A stretch of DNA of 7,031 nucleotides from Gammaproteobacteria bacterium (GTDB lineage: Bacteria > Pseudomonadota > Gammaproteobacteria > UWMA-0217). Positions 1 through 4,660 of the stretch are shown here, in pieces. Within the stretch, counting starts at the first letter, position 1; each line of letters opens with the position of its first letter. Below the pieces are notes generated by a model, which was not told where the DNA came from, did no database searches, and was given only the letters and a program-made list of their open reading frames with translations. Where the stretch lies: the NCBI GenBank assembly GCA_011330835.1, contig DRPO01000328.1, positions 1-7,031 of the forward strand. The letters are read 5' to 3'. The position numbers and the translations under genes were made by a program.

Positions 1-66
1 GAGACTAGTTTATAAATGCCCGGATCGCAAGAACAAAGCAATAAAGTACGCCAGAACAATCGCCCC

Positions 67-204
67 TCACGCCACCGCGTTGCTGGCGCGGTCATGGCGA
101 CGCCAGCGGTTCCGCCCCGCGGCCTTGGCGGCGTAACAGGCTTGGTCGGCTTCGCAAACGACGCTTGCCAGATTGCCGGAATCGGTATCGATCAGCGTTA
201 TACC
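67..204 (-). pseudogene. C-terminal remnant of a GGDEF (diguanylate cyclase) gene
   Basis: The minus strand encodes about 43 residues that read like the end of a GGDEF domain: an I-D-T-D-S-G-N segment, then the final helix EADQACYAAKAAGRNR and a short tail ending at a TGA at 67-69. In intact diguanylate cyclases this segment lies about 70-80 residues after the GGDEF active-site loop, which makes cyclic di-GMP. Here nothing of the active site or upstream domains exists: at about 199-204 the frame runs straight into the palindromic element, and beyond that lie a repeat and another gene. The open frame happens to continue through the palindrome to about 450, but that part resembles no protein. 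I read this as a dead fragment left by insertion or deletion. The family assignment comes from motif recognition only. Confidence 0.72.
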
Positions 205-363
205 TCTCGCGACCAAGAATACCCCTTTCAGGTCGCGCATCTTTTCGCCGACAGCGGCGTTGCAAAAACTTGACGTAGCCCCACTATGCCTGCGTTTTTG
301 CGCCTTGCTCTCGACGAAAATCCGCGCACCCTGAACGGGGTATTGTTGATCGCGAGAAGTATA
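199..363. mobile_element. 165-bp palindromic MITE-like element
   Basis: The outer arms 199-255 and 307-363 are inverted copies matching at 46 of 57 positions, starting TATACCTCTCGCGA on one side and, read in reverse complement, TATACTTCTCGCGA on the other. Inside them GCAAAAAC (262-269) pairs with GTTTTTGC (294-301), leaving a 24-nt centre that can partly pair again. The element has no gene of its own. TA lies at each tip, which would suit a TA-duplicating transposase such as the IS630/Tc1 type, but that is inference. It truncates the GGDEF remnant on its left and touches the GC-rich repeat on its right. Alternatives are a BIME-like repeat or a structured RNA. The palindrome itself is certain; the mobile label is less so. 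Confidence 0.7.
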
Positions 364-451
364 GCCCTCCGGCCCGTCGGACTTCGCCCGACATCGCCGG
401 GCGGGCCGGCGGGACGCCGGCCCTCCCAAGAGGACTGGAAACGCCGGCATC
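364..451 (-). repeat. GC-rich REP-like palindromic repeat, copy 1
   Basis: Read on the minus strand from 451, this stretch aligns along its length with 4155-4243 on the plus strand, including an exact shared 19-mer, GCCGGCGTCCCGCCGGCCC. It contains a hairpin with an 8-bp stem (GGGCCGGC 403-410, GCCGGCCC 416-423) and a weaker one at 376-392 that corresponds to 4215-4231 of copy 2. It begins 9 bp beyond the stop codon of the lipoprotein gene, so its hairpins could serve as that gene's 3' end or transcription stop, although no T-run follows. Such repeats are usually dispersed in intergenic DNA. Confidence 0.8.
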
Positions 452-459
452 TCACCAAT

Positions 460-1488
460 TCAAGATCCGCTTTCGGCGTCAGGATCCAGGTCGCTCCAGG
501 GAACCGCGCCTTCAATGACCTCGTCATAGACGCCGTCGCCATTCAGGTCGACTTCCAGTCGCACGGTTTCTCCATCGCCATTGGCTGTCAGGAGAATGGC
601 GCCGCCCTTGGAAGAAGTTATCTTGGCCTTTCCCTGGTTGGCATACTTCCCATCCTTGACGATCACGAAGGGCACAATGGTCTCGAACGTAATATCCGTG
701 GCGGCGCCATCCACCATATCCTGGTAGGTAAAATTCATATCCACGGTTTCCGTTTCATTGACATCGGTATCCACCGTCATGTCCATCGACTTGAGATTGA
801 ATTGCTCGGTCTGGCCATTATCCGTGGCGGACATCGCCAGGCCATCCGTGGTGCCCAGCGTCGCGGTGATCTTGGTCGCGCTCGCGGCAAGGCCAATACT
901 CAGGTCGCCATCCAAGCGGAATGAGCCACTCGCCTCGGAAGTATTCGCGTCAATCGTAAAATCGGTAAAGGTCATGACCAATTCGAACTCGCCATTGGTG
1001 GGAGAATCCGAGAGCGCGTCCCCGCTCAACTTTGTGATCTCGAGCTCCGCCTGACCATCCAGCGTTACCGATCCGCCAATCGTCGGCGAACTGATCTGGC
1101 AGTTATCATACGTTTCCACGATTGTATTGCCGGGGCTCAACTGAGCAGCTGACGCGGTCGTCACCGTCAAGGAGCCTGATCCGCTTTCGCAAGTCGCGGC
1201 AATACTCTGCCCGCTGGCCGGAGCGCTTTCAGAAATGCTCCCGAAAGCCCCAAAAACCGCCACCTCATTGAACAAAGTGCTGGACTCGTCGAGAGAACCG
1301 AATCCTCCATAACCGTCCTTGACCACCTGCTTGTAGTTCGTCAGCGTCAATGCCCCTGGCGTGGGACCGCTATCGCCGCCGGAGTTGTCATTGTTGTTCG
1401 TCGATGGCCCGCTAGAACCACCACAGCTCGTGGTCAAAACAGTCGCGACCGCGATTGCAATCAGTGTTCGGGACGAAGTTTGCGCCAT
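460..1488 (-). CDS. Predicted outer-membrane lipoprotein, 342 aa, function unknown
   Basis: The start at 1488 is preferred over the upstream ATG at 1533 because AGGAG lies 9 nt before it and the protein then begins with a normal signal peptide: a short n-region, a hydrophobic stretch at residues 9-18 and a lipobox-like TTSC with Cys22. The residue at -3 is Thr rather than the usual Leu. Residue +2 is Gly, not Asp, so Lol sorting to the outer membrane is expected. Residues 23-45 are a Ser/Gly/Asn/Pro-rich linker. The rest is acidic, Thr/Ser-rich and looks beta-rich, with two cysteines (100 and 130, in YDNC) that could form a disulfide. Near the C-terminus, DLNGDGVYDE (314-323) resembles an EF-hand or dockerin-type calcium loop. 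I do not recognise the family, though CES...YDNC patterns recur in gammaproteobacterial lipoproteins. It lies 166 bp downstream of lolD on the same strand. Confidence 0.85.
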   Translation of the reverse strand: MAQTSSRTLIAIAVATVLTTSCGGSSGPSTNNNDNSGGDSGPTPGALTLTNYKQVVKDGYGGFGSLDESSTLFNEVAVFGAFGSISESAPASGQSIAATCESGSGSLTVTTASAAQLSPGNTIVETYDNCQISSPTIGGSVTLDGQAELEITKLSGDALSDSPTNGEFELVMTFTDFTIDANTSEASGSFRLDGDLSIGLAASATKITATLGTTDGLAMSATDNGQTEQFNLKSMDMTVDTDVNETETVDMNFTYQDMVDGAATDITFETIVPFVIVKDGKYANQGKAKITSSKGGAILLTANGDGETVRLEVDLNGDGVYDEVIEGAVPWSDLDPDAESGS

Positions 1489-1497
1489 AACGGGAAT

Positions 1498-1502
1498 CTC
1501 CT
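1498..1502 (-). promoter_or_regulatory. Ribosome binding site deciding the lipoprotein start
   Basis: On the minus strand the sequence reads AGGAG, 9 nt before the ATG at 1488. No comparable site precedes the longer in-frame start at 1533, so translation most likely begins at 1488. Confidence 0.7.
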
Positions 1503-1522
1503 GTATCGATAGTCTGATCATT

Positions 1523-1555
1523 AACCGCATCACCCTAACATGTGGGGATGCGGTT
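1523..1555. other. Hairpin between lolD and the lipoprotein gene
   Basis: AACCGCATC (1523-1531) and GATGCGGTT (1547-1555) form a perfect 9-bp stem. A one-base bulge (A1532) is followed by three more pairs (CCC 1533-1535, GGG 1544-1546), closing an 8-nt loop. It lies about 100 bp past the lolD stop and 35 bp before the lipoprotein start. No T-run follows on the minus strand, so it is not a standard intrinsic terminator for the lol genes. A 5'-UTR structure of the lipoprotein mRNA or an attenuating or processing site is equally possible. The rest of the 1489-1654 gap shows no clear promoter. Confidence 0.5.
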
Positions 1556-1654
1556 TCTCCGTGACAGGATTGGCAGAATCCGGCGCGACTCCGGCAAATT
1601 ACCCCGAAAGCCCAGCGATCGAAAAGCGGGGAAGACTAAAGAGGGTCTGGATAC

Positions 1655-2344
1655 CTACCGAACGATCCGCCCGTCCACCAACTCCAGCACGCGATCCATC
1701 CTGCCAGCCAGCGACTGGTCGTGCGTGACAACGACAAATGCGGTGTTCAGCTCGCGGTTGAGCTCCACCATCAGCTCATAGATCTGCTCCGCCGTCTTGT
1801 GATCGAGATTGCCGGTAGGCTCGTCGGCCAGCACCACTTCCGGCTGGTTGGCGAGAGCGCGGGCGATGGCGGTGCGCTGACGTTCGCCGCCAGACATTTC
1901 TCCCGGCTTGTGTTCGAGCCGCTGGCCCAGGCCAACCCGGCCCAGCAGTTCGCTGGCGCGCCGCGTCGCTTCGTCAACGGAAGCGCCGCCGATCAGGATC
2001 GGCATCGAGACGTTTTCGAGCGCGGTGAATTCGGGCAGCAGGTGATGAAACTGGTAGATAAAACCGAGGCTGCGGTTCCGCAACAGGCCGCGCGCCGCGT
2101 CCGAGAGCGAGGAGAGTTTTTCCCCGCAGACTTCGACTTCGCCCGTGGTCGGCAGGTCCAGCCCGCCGATCTGGTGCAGCAAGGTGCTCTTGCCGCTGCC
2201 CGAGGCGCCGATAATGCCGACCATTTCCCCGGCGCGGATCTCCAGATCGATGCCGCGCAGCACCTTGACGTTCAGCTTGCCATCGATAAAGGAACGGGTG
2301 AGCCCGCTCACCCGAATGACGACCCGACTCTCCGTATTACTCAT
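1655..2344 (-). CDS. lolD: LolD, ATPase of the lipoprotein-releasing ABC transporter
   Basis: LolD hydrolyses ATP in the cytoplasm to drive LolC/E in pulling mature lipoproteins out of the inner membrane and passing them to the periplasmic chaperone LolA. The 229-aa protein carries a complete ABC set: Walker A GASGSGKST (46-54), the Q-loop YQFHHLLPEF around Gln98, the signature MSGGERQR (150-157, Met where many family members have Leu), Walker B VVLADE with catalytic Glu175, D-loop NLD and switch His208 in VVTHD. The length is normal for LolD. MacB and FtsE share these motifs, but the neighbouring LolC/E-type permease and the Q-loop text favour LolD. The start overlaps the permease gene's end by 8 nt and has GGAGG 9 nt upstream, so the two are co-transcribed and probably translationally coupled. 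All key residues are present. Confidence 0.95.
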   Translation of the reverse strand: MSNTESRVVIRVSGLTRSFIDGKLNVKVLRGIDLEIRAGEMVGIIGASGSGKSTLLHQIGGLDLPTTGEVEVCGEKLSSLSDAARGLLRNRSLGFIYQFHHLLPEFTALENVSMPILIGGASVDEATRRASELLGRVGLGQRLEHKPGEMSGGERQRTAIARALANQPEVVLADEPTGNLDHKTAEQIYELMVELNRELNTAFVVVTHDQSLAGRMDRVLELVDGRIVR

Positions 2345-3584
2345 AACGCAACGCCTCCGCCGGCTGGGTTCGGGAGGCCTGCCAGGCCGGATAGATCGTC
2401 ATCAGCATCGCCGCCGCGAACGCCACGAGAGCGATTTTCACCACATCCGCCAGACGCAGATCGGAAGGCACGTCGGTAATGTAATAGACATCCGCCGAAA
2501 GGAACTGGACATGGAACAGGTTCTCGATCGCGTGCACGATCGAGGTGACATTTTCCGCCAGCAACGAGCCGATCACCACGCCCAGCGAGGCGCCGATCAA
2601 GCCGATCAGCGTCCCCTGCACGATGAACACCAGCATCACCTGTCGCGGCGTCAGCCCCAGCGTGCGCAGAATGGCGATATCCGAACGCTTGTCGTTGACC
2701 AGCATCACCAGGGTCGAAACGATATTGAAGGCGGCCACCACCACGATCAGCGACAGGATCACGAACATCACCATGCGCTCGGTCTTGATCGCCTTGAAGA
2801 AATTCTGGTGCTGCTGCGTCCAGTCGCTGACCCAGTAGAGCGCGCCCAGGTCGTTGTTGATCTCGCGCGCGATCCTGGGCGCGTCGTAGATATTCTCGAG
2901 CCGAAGCCGCAACCCGGAGACATTGTCGCCCTTGCGCGTCAGCCGGGCGGCGTCCCCCAACGAGATGAAGGCCGAGCCGCGATCATATTCGAACATCCCC
3001 ACCGAAAAGACGCCGGTGACGGTAAAACGCCTGAGCCGGGGCAGAAAACCGGCGGGCGTCACCTGGGCCTGCGGCGTGATCACGGTGACTTTCTGCCCCA
3101 TCGAGACGCCGAGCATCTGCGCCAGCTCCTTGCCCAGCACGATATGGTAGGAGCCGTCCACCAGGGACTCCATGCTGCCCGCCACCATGTGCTCGCCGAC
3201 ATCGGAAACCTCCGCCTCCGCCTCCGGCAAGACGCCGTGGAAAATCGCCCCGCTCACCTGGTCGCCGACATTGATCATGCCCTCGAAATCGATCTGGGGC
3301 GCGCTGCCCAGCACGCGCGGGTCGGACTCCAGCTCTTTCTTGACCGACCGCCAGTTCGGCAAGACGCCCTCCAGGCCGGAAACCTGCGCGTGAGAAGCCA
3401 TCCCCAGAATGCGGTCACGCAGCTCTTTCTCAAAGCCGTTCATCACCGACAGTACCGTAATCAGCGCCGCCACGCCCAGCAGGATGCCCGCGATGGAAAT
3501 CACCGAAATGAACGAGATGAAATGGGTGCGGCGCTTGGCGCGGGTATAGCGCAGACCGATATAGAGCGGCAGAGGTTTAAACAT
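2337..3584 (-). CDS. lolC: LolC/LolE-family permease of the lipoprotein-releasing transporter
   Basis: This is the membrane subunit of LolCDE. I start it at 3584, giving 415 aa and the family's usual opening (MFKPLPLYIGLRYTRAKRR), rather than at the ATG six codons upstream; neither start has a strong ribosome site. In this numbering TM1 is at about 22-48, followed by the MNGFEKELRDRILGM stretch, a large periplasmic domain (about 50-265), then TM2 (271-296), TM3 (317-344) and TM4 (381-400). SDIAILRTLG (301-310) forms the coupling region, and the protein ends QPAEALRYE. The loop TPAGFLPRLRRF (176-187) lies where LolC carries the hook that binds LolA. Only one permease gene is present here. It may be LolC with LolE elsewhere, or a single hybrid subunit (LolF) acting as a homodimer, as known in several gammaproteobacteria. 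The family is certain; C versus E versus F is not. Confidence 0.93.
   Translation of the reverse strand: MFKPLPLYIGLRYTRAKRRTHFISFISVISIAGILLGVAALITVLSVMNGFEKELRDRILGMASHAQVSGLEGVLPNWRSVKKELESDPRVLGSAPQIDFEGMINVGDQVSGAIFHGVLPEAEAEVSDVGEHMVAGSMESLVDGSYHIVLGKELAQMLGVSMGQKVTVITPQAQVTPAGFLPRLRRFTVTGVFSVGMFEYDRGSAFISLGDAARLTRKGDNVSGLRLRLENIYDAPRIAREINNDLGALYWVSDWTQQHQNFFKAIKTERMVMFVILSLIVVVAAFNIVSTLVMLVNDKRSDIAILRTLGLTPRQVMLVFIVQGTLIGLIGASLGVVIGSLLAENVTSIVHAIENLFHVQFLSADVYYITDVPSDLRLADVVKIALVAFAAAMLMTIYPAWQASRTQPAEALRYE
2354..2358 (-). promoter_or_regulatory. lolD ribosome binding site inside lolC/E
   Basis: The minus strand reads GGAGG, 9 nt before the lolD ATG and inside the last codons of the permease gene. 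Together with the 8-nt gene overlap it supports coupled translation of the two transporter subunits. Confidence 0.7.
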
Positions 3585-3696
3585 CCGGCGATTAAACCAC
3601 ATCGATCTGTTAAAACAAACGTTTCAGCCCGCAATTCATTTTTATTTACATCGGGCTGTGAGATCCTTTGGGATCGAACATTTAGTCAGGCCATCC
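3585..3696. promoter_or_regulatory. Divergent intergenic region between lolC/E and a small exported protein gene
   Basis: These 112 bp must hold the promoters for both directions. The AT-rich core at 3619-3650 contrasts with the GC-rich genes around it. Two dyads are visible: AGCCCG (3626-3631) with CGGGCT (3652-3657) around a 20-nt AT-rich loop, and GATCC (3662-3666) with GGATC (3671-3675) around a 4-nt loop. I could not pick out convincing -35/-10 pairs, so promoter positions are not assigned. Either dyad could be an operator or a leader hairpin. Confidence 0.4.
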
Positions 3697-3987
3697 ATGT
3701 CCCCAAGAATTCCGTCGCGCCTTGCCGCTCTCGCCCTCGGGCTACTGCTCGCAACTCAGGCTGGCGCGGAAATCGTCCGGGTTGCGCCGCAAGGGTTGAA
3801 TGGAAAGGTGGTCGCCCCGAAAAACGCCCCCCAACGCGGCATGAGCAAAGCGGCGGTCATCAAACGATTCGGCTCCCCGCTATCGCGCACCCCGTCGGTT
3901 GGCGAACCGCCCATCTCCAGCTGGAAATACCCCGGCTACCGCGTCTACTTCGAGAACGACCGCGTCATTCACGCCGTCATCGAGTAG
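3697..3987 (+). CDS. Small exported protein with a BamE/SmpA-like motif, 96 aa
   Basis: I chose the ATG at 3697, which has AGG 6 nt upstream and opens a clean signal peptide (MSPRIPSRLAALALGLLLA, probable cleavage after TQAGA at about residue 21). A GTG at 3658 would add 13 residues before it. The mature part is about 75 residues. Its conserved-looking core begins GMSKAAVIKRFGSPLSR, continues with a Pro-rich loop (VGEPPISSW) and ends YRVYFENDRVIHAVIE. The G-M-S-x-x-x-V-x-x-x-F-G-x-P opening is the pattern of BamE/SmpA-like small periplasmic domains, and short proteins of this type are common in gammaproteobacteria, but no function is established that I can name. There is no lipobox, so it should be soluble in the periplasm. 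It is transcribed away from lolC/E and followed 17 nt later by a strong hairpin. Confidence 0.82.
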   Translation: MSPRIPSRLAALALGLLLATQAGAEIVRVAPQGLNGKVVAPKNAPQRGMSKAAVIKRFGSPLSRTPSVGEPPISSWKYPGYRVYFENDRVIHAVIE

Positions 3988-4000
3988 CCCGGAGCAAGCA

Positions 4001-4028
4001 ATGGATTCCCGCTTTCGCGGGAATGACG
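4001..4028. repeat. dRS3-like dispersed repeat with hairpin, possible terminator
   Basis: ATTCCCGC (4005-4012) and GCGGGAAT (4017-4024) form a perfect 8-bp stem with a TTTC loop, in the context ATGGATTCCC...GGGAATGACG. This is the ATTCCC-N8-GGGAAT type of repeat known as dRS3 in Neisseria and found widely in other proteobacteria. It starts 13 bp past the stop of the small exported protein gene and could end its transcript, though only a short T-stretch follows (4033-4035). A degenerate copy lies at 6409-6438. Confidence 0.75.
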
Positions 4029-4051
4029 GGAGTTTAAGGAAGTGGGACCTT

Positions 4052-4070
4052 AGGCCCACCCCTTGGGCCT
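4052..4070. repeat. 7-bp perfect hairpin
   Basis: AGGCCCA (4052-4058) pairs with TGGGCCT (4064-4070) around a CCCCT loop. It is the second of a run of hairpins downstream of the small exported protein gene. There is no T-run after it. Confidence 0.55.
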
Positions 4071-4146
4071 GTTGACTGAACGGCGTTTGCCACACACCAG
4101 ACTCGCCGACAAACAACACCCTCAAGAGAAATGCCGAACACCCTCT

Positions 4147-4245
4147 GCCGGCAGGATGCCGGCGCTCCCAGCAGCCCCTGGGAGCGCCGGCGTCCCGCCG
4201 GCCCACCCGGCAATGTCGGGCGCAGCCCGACGAGCCGTAAGGCTC
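4147..4245 (+). repeat. GC-rich REP-like palindromic repeat, copy 2 (most complete)
   Basis: Three hairpins stand nearly end to end. The first spans 4147-4202, with arms of 25 nt. Its inner 14 bp are perfect (GCCGGCGCTCCCAG 4158-4171 with 4178-4191) around the loop CAGCCC; outside them come four pairs with one G-T wobble, one A-C mismatch and six more perfect pairs. The second is GTCGGGC (4215-4221) with GCCCGAC (4225-4231). The third is GAGCC-GTAA-GGCTC (4232-4245), with a GNRA-type tetraloop. The block matches copy 1 (364-451, opposite orientation) over most of its length and copy 3 (6502-6526) over its first 25 bases. Confidence 0.85.
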
Positions 4246-4291
4246 TTCCTCCCCCTTCGCTCGCCCCGCCTCGACAGTACGCCGACTCGGG

Positions 4292-4347
4292 CAATCGGAC
4301 AGGAAGTCCGATTGAGGCTTGTCCGCGCAGGGATGCGCGTACAAGCC
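4292..4347. repeat. Two adjacent long hairpins
   Basis: CAATCGGAC (4292-4300) and GTCCGATTG (4306-4314) form a perfect 9-bp stem with a 5-nt loop. One base later, GGCTTGT (4316-4322) pairs with ACAAGCC (4341-4347); this stem continues, after one C-T mismatch, through six more pairs to a GGGA tetraloop. The two structures stand back to back and no reading frame explains them. Confidence 0.7.
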
Positions 4348-4395
4348 GACCGACAAAGGCGCGCTGGCGAGGCGGGAACAAGCGGGCGACGGGGG

Positions 4396-4451
4396 CACCC
4401 TTTCTTTTGGTGACTTTTCTTTGGGCGAGCAAAGAAAAGTCACTCGCGCCC
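4396..4451. repeat. Dispersed repeat with a perfect 14-bp stem
   Basis: GTGACTTTTCTTTG (4410-4423) and CAAAGAAAAGTCAC (4430-4443) are perfect inverse complements around the loop GGCGAG. Alternative pairings exist: CACC (4396-4399) with GGTG (4409-4412), and the loop GGCGAG with the CTCGCGCC that follows the stem. The AT-rich stem in GC-rich surroundings stands out. Elements with this text are familiar from intergenic DNA of xanthomonads and other gammaproteobacteria, where they often give rise to spurious short protein calls. That is recollection, not a search result. Confidence 0.7.
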
Positions 4452-4660
4452 ATGCGACATGAGCCAGAAAAGAAGTACGAAGCATCGGGGCGCGAAACCC
4501 GCCACACACCCAGCTTACCGCCACACAAGAACCCCAAATCGCCCACCCTTGCCTACCCCCCGGGAATGACGAAAAACAATGACTGCCGGTCGCGCCCGAC
4601 AATCATTCTGAGACATCCCCCCGCCAAGGAGTCGGGAGATTCCCCTAAACTCACGCTCTC
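4452..4660. other. Gene-free stretch before the TPR-barrel gene
   Basis: I see no credible gene here. CCGCCACACA occurs twice (4499-4508 and 4518-4527). A half-copy of the GGGAATGACG repeat end lies around 4562-4570. AAGGAG (4626-4631) resembles a ribosome site, but it is 29 nt from the nearest in-frame start, too far to serve it. An in-frame TAA at 4646-4648 bars any start of the next gene upstream of it. The promoter of the TPR-barrel gene should be here, but I cannot place it. Confidence 0.4.

Noticed and set aside
199..363. Retron msr-msd or a diversity-generating element suggested by the long palindrome
   Set aside because: No reverse transcriptase is encoded in the window, and the arms are diverged inverted copies like those of a MITE.
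286..924. A 212-codon plus-strand frame over the lipoprotein gene
   Set aside because: Starts inside the palindrome, crosses the GC-rich repeat and is antisense to the lipoprotein gene, which has a signal peptide and ribosome site.
1655..3584. MacB-type drug or toxin exporter instead of Lol
   Set aside because: The ATPase and permease are separate genes, the permease has the LolC/E start, coupling motif and length, and no MacA-like adaptor is present.
2145..4037. A 630-codon open frame on the plus strand across lolD, lolC/E and the small exported protein gene
   Set aside because: It runs antisense to clearly recognisable LolD and LolC/E and has the Arg/His/Gln-rich, low-complexity composition of a shadow frame in high-GC DNA.
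4005..4443. CRISPR array
   Set aside because: The hairpins differ from one another and are irregularly spaced; there is no repeated unit with unique spacers and no cas gene.
3880..4602. Minus-strand frames of 240 and 170 codons over the repeat block
   Set aside because: They consist of translated palindromic repeats and overlap the end of the small exported protein gene; no start or domain supports them.
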